A stretch of 64,000 bases of DNA from Flavobacterium fluviatile (lineage in GTDB: Bacteria > Bacteroidota > Bacteroidia > Flavobacteriales > Flavobacteriaceae), in the NCBI RefSeq assembly GCF_010645065.1, contig NZ_JAADZW010000009.1:62001-126000 (forward strand). The letters run 5' to 3'. The translations under genes and the position numbers were made by a program. The notes below the pieces were generated by a model. The model made no database searches. It was not told the DNA's origin and saw only the letters and a program-made list of their open reading frames with translations. Of the stretch, positions 8,070 through 15,442 are shown one piece after another; the first letter of the stretch is position 1; each line of letters starts with the position of its first letter.

Positions 8070-8735
8070 TTAATATCCCTGCTCTTCGGGGTCGTCCTCC
8101 CAGTATTCCGTTTCCTCTGATTCCATTTCTTCCCCTTCTGTTTGGGGGTCTTCGACCTCATCGGGATAATTTGGAAAAAGTGCCTCTCGGGGCGGTTCGG
8201 GTGCTGACTTTTCTGCTGTACTGCCGAAAAGGTCGGGCGCAAACTGTGCCGAAAGCTCGGATTTGCGTCTGCGTATCTCCTCCGCCTTAAAGGGAAACTC
8301 ATGTATTTCAGGCACTTTTATCCATGCCTCACGGAATTTGCCGTCTTTTTCCAGTTCGTCGGCTTTTGCCATGGCATCCGTGTACTTTTTGTCTTTGGCA
8401 TCGGTTTCCTTTTTTTGGGTGTCGGCTTTTTCCTTCTGCATTGCCGACTGTTTTCTGGTGGATTCCAACTGTTTCATATAGCCTTCCATATCGACCATCA
8501 GACCTGAGGCGGTCTGCATGGGCGTGGTTATATTTTCAAAAAAACCATGGTCAAGTTCTTCCGCTGTTCCTGTAAGGTTCAGGGGCGGTATGCTGTGCTT
8601 GGCGCTGTCGGTGCAATTCTCGTTTTGAAGCATGACCAGTACGATAAGCCTGTTCTCTGCGCCCTTAGCTATTGTTATGTGCAAATCGCCTGTGACCTGC
8701 AACTGCGCTACCTGATTAAAAAAATTGGTGTTCAT
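8070..8735 (-). CDS. PRTRC-system protein E
   Basis: A 221-residue soluble protein. The N-terminus (NFFNQVAQLQVTGDLHITI, then LIVLVML) and the PPLNLTGTAEELDHGFF block are those of PRTRC protein E. A long Lys/Glu/Ala-rich helical, probably coiled-coil section follows (residues 85-135), then an acidic tail. It is the first gene of the PRTRC core, 16 nt before the ubiquitin-like gene. The role is unknown; the coiled coil suggests a structural or adaptor part. The 119-nt gap upstream may hold the operon promoter, though I see no clear TAnnTTTG there. Confidence 0.8.
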   Translation of the reverse strand: MNTNFFNQVAQLQVTGDLHITIAKGAENRLIVLVMLQNENCTDSAKHSIPPLNLTGTAEELDHGFFENITTPMQTASGLMVDMEGYMKQLESTRKQSAMQKEKADTQKKETDAKDKKYTDAMAKADELEKDGKFREAWIKVPEIHEFPFKAEEIRRRKSELSAQFAPDLFGSTAEKSAPEPPREALFPNYPDEVEDPQTEGEEMESEETEYWEDDPEEQGY

Positions 8736-8854
8736 CGCTGTAAAATTTTAGAATTTTTTTTGCTTGTTCCTTTTTATGTGCAGGGTCTGTAACTGCACTT
8801 ATATTCCTGTTGTTTTTAAGGCAGTCGCCCCGAAAGGCGACCGCCTGTAAGGGT

Positions 8855-9928
8855 CTAGTTAAGGTTTAGTATTTCCGCTCCGCTTTTTTCAAAAGCCGTA
8901 CATAAATCAAATGCCTTTTGGGCTTTTTCCTGGGCTGTGCCCCCCATGACAATGGACTGCAGTTTGGCCTGCTCGTCTTTATATTTTCGTACATTCTGAT
9001 AGTAGCCTGTCACGGCATTGTAAGCCCCGAAAAGCGTGCCTTTAGTGGTTTCCATCTGCTGTGATTCGCTTGCCATTGCGTAGGCAAAAGCATCCTCCAC
9101 GGTATTTTTAAAGACGGTTGAAACGTCCTGCTCCGCCCCTTTTTTGATTAAATCCAACGTTTCCTTATTTGGGCATAGTGCCAGTTGGATAAGCTTTTTA
9201 ACCTCGCTATCGCTTACCCTTACTTTTGCCCACTCATTGAAAATGCCTTCCAACTGCGTGGTCAGCGTGTCTGCCAGTCCCATGACTTTGTGGGCATCAT
9301 CAAGGCGCTGTTTTGCCCCTGAGGTGTGGCGGATGCGCACCACGTTGCTCATGGAGCGAAGCGATGCATTCAGCGTATTTTGGCATACGATGCGGATAGG
9401 GGTAAAAGCCGCTGTGATGCTTCCGCTCCCGTCGTGGGAGGTGGTCAGGAAAATGTATTTTTCGGTAACGTCATCCCCTTTGCCCACACGAATATAGTCA
9501 GGGAGTTTAGCGGTGATAAAGATGCGTTCACCCTGCCCGAGCGCCCCTGCCGTTTCGTACAGTATGCCCTCGCCCCCGCCTACAATGGCATCAAAGAAAC
9601 GGAACGCTTCACGGTTTTGTACGATATGGTAGTCTTTCCCTACAACGCCCAGTACCGCATTATTATCGGTGCGCACGGTGGCAAAACAGTCAGGGACTGC
9701 AAGCTCGCTGTTTTCCGTTACGATACCGCCCGCAGGCAAAACAATGCCCGAAGCCTTTGTGTAAAGGGGGCTTTTAGCCACCTCGTAATCAAGCCCTGCA
9801 TGTGCAATGGCTTCGGCGCTTGTCGGGTACTGCTCCACGATCTGCCCAAGCCCGTGCCACGCTTTCTCTTTCACGCTGAAAAAAGAATAATTTCCTGTTT
9901 GACTGTTGTAATTAATATTATGTGCCAT
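8855..9928 (-). CDS. DUF932 (phage/plasmid-like) protein
   Basis: A 357-residue soluble protein opening MAHNINYNSQTGNYSFFSVK, then AWHGLGQIVEQYPTSAEAI, the signature start of DUF932 proteins. Family members occur on phages, plasmids and ICEs, often beside ssb or recombination genes; their function is not established. Here it lies between ssb and the PRTRC cassette on the same strand, a combination found repeatedly on mobile elements. It has normal length with no signal peptide or membrane span. Confidence 0.85.
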   Translation of the reverse strand: MAHNINYNSQTGNYSFFSVKEKAWHGLGQIVEQYPTSAEAIAHAGLDYEVAKSPLYTKASGIVLPAGGIVTENSELAVPDCFATVRTDNNAVLGVVGKDYHIVQNREAFRFFDAIVGGGEGILYETAGALGQGERIFITAKLPDYIRVGKGDDVTEKYIFLTTSHDGSGSITAAFTPIRIVCQNTLNASLRSMSNVVRIRHTSGAKQRLDDAHKVMGLADTLTTQLEGIFNEWAKVRVSDSEVKKLIQLALCPNKETLDLIKKGAEQDVSTVFKNTVEDAFAYAMASESQQMETTKGTLFGAYNAVTGYYQNVRKYKDEQAKLQSIVMGGTAQEKAQKAFDLCTAFEKSGAEILNLN

Positions 9929-9993
9929 GATATTTGATTTTAAAATTTATAATATGATTGGATAATGGTTTTTAGTTATCGTGGGTTTTGCCT

Positions 9994-10404
9994 CTAAAAT
10001 GGCATGTCGTCCTCGGGCTCTTTTGCAGTGACCTTTTTATTTTCTCCCTGCTCGGAAGTCTGCCCAGTTTTTACAACCTGTGTACCTTCGGGTTTCTTCC
10101 CGCCCCCGTGCAGTTTGATGTTCGATGCGTTGAAATTAAGCCCTGCACGAGGCTCTCCGTCATTTCCCGTCCATGCCCTTGCGCTTACCCTTCCTGTGAG
10201 TTCCACTACGGTACCTTTGGTCAGTATACTGGCTACTTTAGGGCTGATCCAGTAGGCACATTCAAAAAAAGTGGTCTGCTCTACCTTGTCGCCCTGTCTG
10301 TTTTTGTAGCTGTCGTTGATTGCTACTGAAAAATTGACTACCTGTCTGTTGTCTGACAATGTGCGAACCTGCGCATCTTTTGTCACTCTTGCTGTAATGT
10401 TCAT
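9994..10404 (-). CDS. ssb: Single-stranded DNA-binding protein
   Basis: A 136-residue SSB: an N-terminal OB-fold (residues 1-100: MNITARVTKDAQVRTL, VVNFSVAINDSY, FFECAYWI, VVELTGRVSARAW), then a polar disordered linker and the acidic tip DDMPF, which recruits partner proteins. As the element carries its own copy, it likely serves single-stranded DNA during transfer or replication of the ICE. It heads the leftward block, with DUF932 and PRTRC following. Upstream lies a T-rich tract (10420-10510) and then the long quasi-palindrome. Confidence 0.92.
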   Translation of the reverse strand: MNITARVTKDAQVRTLSDNRQVVNFSVAINDSYKNRQGDKVEQTTFFECAYWISPKVASILTKGTVVELTGRVSARAWTGNDGEPRAGLNFNASNIKLHGGGKKPEGTQVVKTGQTSEQGENKKVTAKEPEDDMPF

Positions 10405-10609
10405 GATTTCTAATTTTAAAAATTTTTACTATTTTTTTTTCGCCTGCCTTTTTTTCCGCCCGCCTTTTACTTTTTACCTGTTGCTTTTTTTTAATTTTTT
10501 TTGAAATTTATTCGGCAATGAGAGGAGGCGCTGTTTTGTTTCATCATTGCAGTTTTCAATATTTCAATTTTCATTTCTGACATTTTTTTTTATTCGTCTA
10601 AAGAGCCGG

Positions 10610-10787
10610 AGTATGCTATGTTTTGTTTCATGAGCGTAAAAAGGTGAGTGTCCGGCAAAAGCAAGGCTCTGCTGAAAAATACAACCCGGAGGGGTGGAGA
10701 TTTTTCAGCAAGACCTGAAAGGCCCGGCCTTGCTTTGGCTTCAGGACACGGACTACCTTTGCTCCTGAAATAAAACAAAAGCATACT
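10610..10787. repeat. 178-nt quasi-palindrome (long branched stem-loop)
   Basis: Nested complementary arms are visible from outside inward: 10610-10616 with 10781-10787 (7 bp), 10621-10628 with 10773-10780, 10640-10645 with 10755-10760, 10648-10653 with 10744-10749, 10658-10667 with 10727-10736 (10 bp) and 10670-10680 with 10700-10710 (11 bp), leaving a G-rich 19-nt apical loop. The ordered nesting over 178 nt is hard to explain by chance. It could be a structured RNA, a single-strand initiation site or oriT-like hairpin, or a palindromic mobile unit. The location beside ssb favours a role in single-stranded DNA. Confidence 0.7.
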
Positions 10788-11018
10788 GGGTCTCGGGTAA
10801 AAAGAAAAGGGAAGCAATTGGGATAGTATGGATAAAGATAGCCCTGAAGAAAAGCAGTAAGCACCCGGGTGAATTAACTCTTAAGAAACCCATAGGCTTA
10901 CCAGTAAATGCTACTTGCAACATAAGGCCTAACATTCGTCTGCCGTCTTTAATATTAATCAGGCTGCATCAACGAATACTAAAGGGCATGAAAAAATATC
11001 CCGATCTGAAACAGATAC

Positions 11019-11049
11019 TTGAACCACTGCAATAAATACGCTAATTTTG
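11019..11049 (+). promoter_or_regulatory. Candidate Bacteroidota promoter
   Basis: TTG at 11019-11021 and TAATTTTG at 11042-11049, a full match to TAnnTTTG, are 20 nt apart as expected for the Bacteroidota housekeeping sigma factor. It lies 74 nt upstream of the ATG at 11123. Confidence 0.4.
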
Positions 11050-11122
11050 CGCTTATATCCAGCAGCAAAAACCTAAAAAAAAGCAATCTTGCCTGCAGGC
11101 AGCTTTGGGGAGATTATTAGAC

Positions 11123-11341
11123 ATGAAAAAATTTACAATTACAAATACCGATCAGAACAAATGGCTTGTCTCCCACAATGAATTCCCTAAGTTCACCTGC
11201 CTTTTTGAGGACAAGAAATTCAATTACAAAAGGAGCATAACGGGCCTTTTAGATCCGGCCGGCAACCCTAAAGAAATCCAGCTATTGCAAAAAATGGAAA
11301 AATGGCTCGAGGAATATCATAAGGAGAAAATAAACGGATAA
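11123..11341 (+). CDS. Small hypothetical protein
   Basis: A 72-residue soluble protein from ATG 11123; a TTG at 11105 is a less likely start. It has an N-terminal beta-like half (KFTITNTDQNKWLVSHNEFP) and a helical C-terminal half ending in Lys-rich sequence. No family recognised. It has a plausible promoter upstream and stands alone between the quasi-palindrome and the copper operon. Codon choice looks ordinary, which together with the intact frame supports a real gene. Confidence 0.5.
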   Translation: MKKFTITNTDQNKWLVSHNEFPKFTCLFEDKKFNYKRSITGLLDPAGNPKEIQLLQKMEKWLEEYHKEKING

Positions 11342-11510
11342 TATTTATATGGGGCATATAGGTCAATAAAAGATTCATTGAACGTATTGCCTTTACCCTA
11401 ACCCAAATGGCAAAGCGCCTCTTATTGCCTTAGCAAGAGTATGAGCAGTACAACAGGTTAACCTATCCAGTATAATTTGCCGCTGCAGAACTGCGCTTTT
11501 TAACATTTTT

Positions 11511-11544
11511 TTTGTTAAAATATAAAATAATATAAGTATTTTTG
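11511..11544 (+). promoter_or_regulatory. Candidate promoter of the copper/silver operon
   Basis: TTTG at 11511-11514 and TATTTTTG at 11537-11544 (full TAnnTTTG match) are separated by 22 nt, slightly long for the consensus. The first gene starts 20 nt downstream at 11564. It is the only good promoter-like pair seen in this gap. Confidence 0.45.
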
Positions 11545-11563
11545 TTTTCATTAAATTTTTTAC

Positions 11564-11932
11564 ATGAACAGATTTCACCTCATATTAATTGTTATGCTGG
11601 GCTTATTTTTAAAGCCGGCAGTGACTTTTGCATGTGAAAAAATTGAGGTAAATCATTCCTGTACCAAAAAAGGCCCTAATGCTGATAATGATAATTGCTG
11701 TTCCAAAACAAATCATTCAGGCAGCAAAGAACATGATGGCTGCGGTGGAAAATGCGGACATTCGATGTGCAGCTGTGCTTCGGTTTGTAATGGAGGTATC
11801 TGTTTTACAAGCGAGCTGGAATTCAAAAACAATGTCATAAGTGTTTTTTCTCAAAAACAAAAATTTTCCGATTCCCAAACCTCACCTTTATCGGGTTTCT
11901 ATTCCATCTGGCTTATTCCTAAAATAAGCTAA
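11564..11932 (+). CDS. DUF6660-like Cys-rich exported protein
   Basis: A 122-residue exported protein: signal peptide (residues 1-23, ending VTFA), then a Cys/His-rich region (CGGKCGHSMCSCASVC) and a C-terminal stretch with YSIWLIPKIS. Two other genes here (43678-44013 and 56240-56578) share the arrangement signal peptide, Cys cluster with CxCxxC-like spacing, and a terminal IW motif. This one has additional Cys and is the most divergent. It is the first gene of the copper/silver block behind a candidate promoter. A periplasmic metal-binding or sensing role is inferred from the thiols and the position before efflux genes. Confidence 0.6.
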   Translation: MNRFHLILIVMLGLFLKPAVTFACEKIEVNHSCTKKGPNADNDNCCSKTNHSGSKEHDGCGGKCGHSMCSCASVCNGGICFTSELEFKNNVISVFSQKQKFSDSQTSPLSGFYSIWLIPKIS

Positions 11933-12081
11933 AACACCATTTTTGACAGCCATAAGTGTGTCAAAAAAGGAAGCCCTTTGCGCTTCATTACTTTTTATTT
12001 TTTGCTTTTATAGAATGTAGTCTATGCACTTCGCCTATACGCTTAATTCTCAAAGGCTTTATCCACTTCAAATATTTTAAA

Positions 12082-12936
12082 ATGAAAACAATCAAAAAAG
12101 CATTGATGGCAATTACTATATTGTTATCAGCCATAAGTTTTGGTGCACCTATAAAAAATGCAAAAACCGTAAACACAAAAATTTATGGCAATTGTCTAAT
12201 GTGCAAAACTGCTATTGAAAAAGCAGGAAACATCAAAAACATCGCATCGGTAAACTGGGATGAAAACACCAAAATTGCGGCAATTACCTACGACCAGAAG
12301 AAAACAAATCAAGATGAGATCCTAAAACGAATTGCCTTAGCGGGATACGACAGCGAGCAATTCTTATCTCCTGGTGATGCTTATGCAAAACTTCCAAAAT
12401 GCTGCCAATATGAAAGAACAAATAAGATGGCTGTCCCAATGAAAGAATCAAAAATGGATATGGAGAAAATGGATCATTCCCAGCATACAACCGCAGTTCT
12501 TCCAGATGCACAACAAGACAGTCCCTTTAAAGCCATTTTCGAGAACTACTTTGAGCTAAAAGATGCTTTGGTGAAAACAGATGCTACAACTGCCAAAATG
12601 AAATCCAAAGAGCTTCTTAATGCGATCAATGCTGTTGAAATGGACAAGCTAAAGCCCAAAGAACATACCACATGGATGAATGTAATGAAAAGCTTAGCTA
12701 CGGATGCAAAAAATATTTCTGAGACCCAGGATATTAAAAAACAAAGAGAATCCTTCAAAAACTTATCGAAAAGCACTTACGATCTTATAAAAACTGCCAA
12801 TCAGCCACAACCGGTTTATTATAACCATTGTCCAATGGTTGATGCGAATTGGCTCAGCAAAGAAAGCGGTATCAAGAATCCGTATTACGGCTCCCAGATG
12901 TTAAGCTGTGGATCAACTATAGAAACAATCAAATAA
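12082..12936 (+). CDS. HMA-domain plus DUF3347 periplasmic protein
   Basis: A 284-residue exported protein, taken from ATG 12082 because it gives a clean signal peptide; an upstream in-frame start at 11956 does not. After the signal peptide comes a heavy-metal-associated domain with Cys38 and Cys41 (NCLMCKTA), then a Met/His-rich linker (MDMEKMDHSQH), then a DUF3347 domain ending in HCPM...NPYYGSQMLSCG. The HMA CxxC and the conserved Cys/Met of DUF3347 fit Cu(I) binding in the periplasm, probably as a chaperone handing metal to the RND system downstream. It is followed after 29 nt by a second DUF3347 gene. Confidence 0.8.
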   Translation: MKTIKKALMAITILLSAISFGAPIKNAKTVNTKIYGNCLMCKTAIEKAGNIKNIASVNWDENTKIAAITYDQKKTNQDEILKRIALAGYDSEQFLSPGDAYAKLPKCCQYERTNKMAVPMKESKMDMEKMDHSQHTTAVLPDAQQDSPFKAIFENYFELKDALVKTDATTAKMKSKELLNAINAVEMDKLKPKEHTTWMNVMKSLATDAKNISETQDIKKQRESFKNLSKSTYDLIKTANQPQPVYYNHCPMVDANWLSKESGIKNPYYGSQMLSCGSTIETIK

Positions 12937-12965
12937 TCAATCAAAAAAAAATAAAAACAATAAAA

Positions 12966-13655
12966 ATGAAAAATGTAATTCTTTCCACTATAGCAATGGC
13001 ATTAGTAATGGTTTCTTGTAACCAAAAAAACACCGAAGCGGCAACAACTACCTCTGAAGCAACAGAAACAGCATCACAATTGTATGCCTGTTCCATGCAT
13101 CCTGAAGTTACAGGAAAAAAAGGAGACAAATGCTCCAAGTGCGCAATGGAATTAACCGAGCCAGTAAAGCAAACTACTACTGAAAAAAACGCAGAAGCAA
13201 AAACAACCCAGGCTGCTCAGGCAACATTTTCTATTAACGAAATCGTTAATAATTACCTGTCTCTAAAAAATGCATTAACCAAAGATGATACAAAAGGTGC
13301 CGCAAATGCCGCAAATACATTATACACAATTTTTAATAGTGTAAATCCCAATTCAATCGATGCGAAATTAAAGACAGAATATCTTGATATAGCTGATGAT
13401 GCCAAAGAACACGCCCAACATATTGGAGCTAATGGTGGAAATATTGAGCACCAAAGAGAGCATTTCGCCATGCTCAGTAAAGACATGAATGATTTGATAA
13501 AATCTTTCAAGTCAGAACAAAAATTGTATCAGGACTTCTGCCCTATGTATGATGCAGGGAAAGGGGCTATCTGGATCAGTGAAACAAAAGAGATAAAAAA
13601 TCCTTACTATGGTTCTAAAATGCTAACCTGCGGCTCAATGAAAAAACAATTGTAA
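12966..13655 (+). CDS. DUF3347 lipoprotein with heavy-metal-binding domain
   Basis: A 229-residue lipoprotein from ATG 12966 (lipobox VMVSC, Cys18); the longer in-frame reading would overlap the preceding gene. Residues 40-66 form a heavy-metal-binding domain (YACSMHPEVTG, then CSKCAMEL), followed by a Thr/Ala-rich linker and a DUF3347 domain ending in FCPMYDAGKGAIWIS and NPYYGSKMLTCGS. The same C-terminal block occurs at 12082-12936 and 21155-21694, so the three are paralogues. It lies 1 nt before the haem-binding gene. Likely a membrane-anchored periplasmic copper carrier. Confidence 0.8.
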   Translation: MKNVILSTIAMALVMVSCNQKNTEAATTTSEATETASQLYACSMHPEVTGKKGDKCSKCAMELTEPVKQTTTEKNAEAKTTQAAQATFSINEIVNNYLSLKNALTKDDTKGAANAANTLYTIFNSVNPNSIDAKLKTEYLDIADDAKEHAQHIGANGGNIEHQREHFAMLSKDMNDLIKSFKSEQKLYQDFCPMYDAGKGAIWISETKEIKNPYYGSKMLTCGSMKKQL

Positions 13656-13656
13656 A

Positions 13657-14127
13657 ATGAAACGATTCATCAGAAAGATTCTTTTTATTGGGTTAATTAT
13701 TTTTCTACTGATGCAATTGTATCAGCCTGCCCGAAATTCCGATTACGGGCAGGTTTTACCAATTCACATTTCGAGAGTCTATCCCATTCCCAAAAATGTA
13801 CAAACGATTCTTCAGACTTCCTGTTATGATTGTCACAGCAGCAACACGCAATATCCATGGTACTCCTACATACAGCCGGCACGTACTTTCATGGAGGGGC
13901 ATATTACTAAGGGTAAAGAAAATTTGAATTTTAGCCAATGGGGAAGTTATTCCAAACGAAAACAGGAAAATAAATTAGACCGAATTGCCAAGCAGATAAA
14001 AGCTAACGAAATGCCTTTGGCTTCCTATACGCTGATCCATAAAAATGCAGTGCTGAATACTGTTCAGAAAGAACAACTGCTCAATTGGATTGAAAAAGTA
14101 AGCGATAGTCTTGCACAAATAAATTAA
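13657..14127 (+). CDS. Haem-binding domain protein (single CxxCH)
   Basis: A 156-residue protein with an N-terminal membrane anchor (residues 5-22), then one c-type haem motif CYDCH (Cys56, Cys59, His60) in the context TSCYDCHSSNTQYPWYSYIQP, typical of the Haem_bd family. The protein probably faces the periplasm and carries one covalent haem. It sits 1 nt after a copper lipoprotein and 4 nt before the RND pump gene. A redox role in the copper system, for example affecting the Cu(I)/Cu(II) balance, is an inference from context. Confidence 0.82.
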   Translation: MKRFIRKILFIGLIIFLLMQLYQPARNSDYGQVLPIHISRVYPIPKNVQTILQTSCYDCHSSNTQYPWYSYIQPARTFMEGHITKGKENLNFSQWGSYSKRKQENKLDRIAKQIKANEMPLASYTLIHKNAVLNTVQKEQLLNWIEKVSDSLAQIN

Positions 14128-14131
14128 ATCT

Positions 14132-15442
14132 ATGGTACACAAATTAATAGAATGGTCGCTGCGCAACCGTTATATCGTTTTACTATTATCAGCAGGAATA
14201 TTTGTATGGGGTATCATCTCTATTCAAAAAAATCCTATTGATGCTATTCCCGATTTATCTGAAAATCAGGTAATCGTTTTTACAGAATGGATGGGACGTG
14301 CTCCACAGCTCGTTGAAGACCAGATCACCTATCCCTTGGTTACCAACCTTCAGGGATTGCCCAAAATTAAATATGTAAGAGCTGCTTCCATGTTTGGTAT
14401 GAGTTTTATTTATGTCATTTTTGAAGATGATGTTGATGTATACTGGGCAAGATCAAGAGTACTGGAAAGGCTCAGTACTGTTAGCAGCACCTTGCCCAAA
14501 GGAGTTGCCCCGCAATTAGGACCCGATGGAACTGGGGTTGGGCATATACTCTGGTATACTTTGGAGGCACCCGGTGTTGACCTTGGCGAACAAAGAGCCC
14601 TACAGGACTGGTACGTCAAGTTTGCTTTGCAAAATGTTCCCGGAGTAAGTGAAATTGCTTCTTTTGGAGGATTTCAAAAAGAATACCAGGTTACCATTGA
14701 TCCAAACAAACTGCTATATTATAAGCTGTCTGTCCCGGAGGTTATAAGTGCTGTACGTGCCAATAATAATGAAAGCGGCGGAAGAAAATTCGACATGAGT
14801 GATATTGGTTATATCATTAAGACATCCGGTTATCTGAAATCCATCAAAGAGATTGAGGATATTCCGCTGAAAAACCAAAATGGAATTCCTATAAAAGTCA
14901 GCGATATAGGAACTGTTCAGATGAGCGGGGAAACCCGATTGGGAATCTTTGATCATAATGGCACTGGCGAAGTCGTTGGCGGTATAGTAGTGATGCGTTA
15001 TGGTGAAAACGCAGATGCTGTAATTGATAATGTGAAAGAAAAGATGAAGGAAGTTGCTAAAGGGCTCCCAAAAGGGGTAAAATTCAATATTGTATATGAC
15101 CGGGGACATCTGATTAAAGAATCTATTGATTCGGTTAAGCGTACCTTAATTGAAGAAATGCTTGTAGTGTCGCTTATCGTTATTATTTTTCTTTTTCACT
15201 GGCGCAGTGCACTGAGTATTATCATCCAGATACCAATTACAATTGCAGCAAGTTTCATACTGCTCAATGCCTTTGACATATCCTCCAATATTATGTCCCT
15301 TACAGGTATAGCACTTGCCATTGGAGTAATAGTTGACAACGGTATTATTATGAGTGAAAACGCCTACCAGCATCTCTCGCAACGGTATGCACAATGGGAA
15401 TCTGAACAAAAAAATGAAACAAACTCTGATGAAAAGAATTAA
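14132..15442 (+). pseudogene. cusA: CusA-type RND metal efflux pump, N-terminal part (frameshifted gene)
   Basis: 436 residues covering the first membrane helix (residues 13-33), the NPIDAIPDLSENQVIVFTEW block, the porter subdomains and TM2-TM4 of a heavy-metal RND transporter. The TM4 sequence GIALAIGVIVDNGIIMSEN is of the Cu(I)/Ag(I) (HME4) kind, without the DFG of Zn/Co pumps. The frame ends in the variable linker after TM4, and the remainder is in the +1 frame (15414-17363). Removing one A from the A7 run at 15408-15414 would join the two. I annotate one gene broken by an indel; a sequencing error or slippage is possible. Confidence 0.85.

Larger units (their letters stand above)
10405..11122. 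other. Gene-poor 0.7-kb region upstream of ssb
   Basis: No convincing gene. 10420-10510 is strongly T/pyrimidine-rich. 10610-10787 folds into a long quasi-palindrome (separate entry). An open stretch of about 85 codons (about 10770-11037) on the plus strand has no start codon near its beginning and ends in a 15-codon piece from ATG 10988; I see no family in it. A promoter-like element at 11019-11049 precedes the small gene at 11123. Confidence 0.5.

Noticed and set aside
10590..10935. Minus-strand open frames over the quasi-palindrome and its right flank
   Set aside because: Overlapping frames of similar length occur in several phases; the translations are low-complexity and the DNA is better explained by stem-loop pairing.
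10770..11037. Plus-strand open stretch of about 85 codons ending in a small frame from ATG 10988
   Set aside because: No start codon near the beginning, no recognisable family and only partial coding character. Could be a gene remnant but not supportable.
11393..11578. Small minus-strand frame upstream of the copper operon
   Set aside because: It covers the candidate promoter of the copper operon and has no family, signal or composition supporting a gene.
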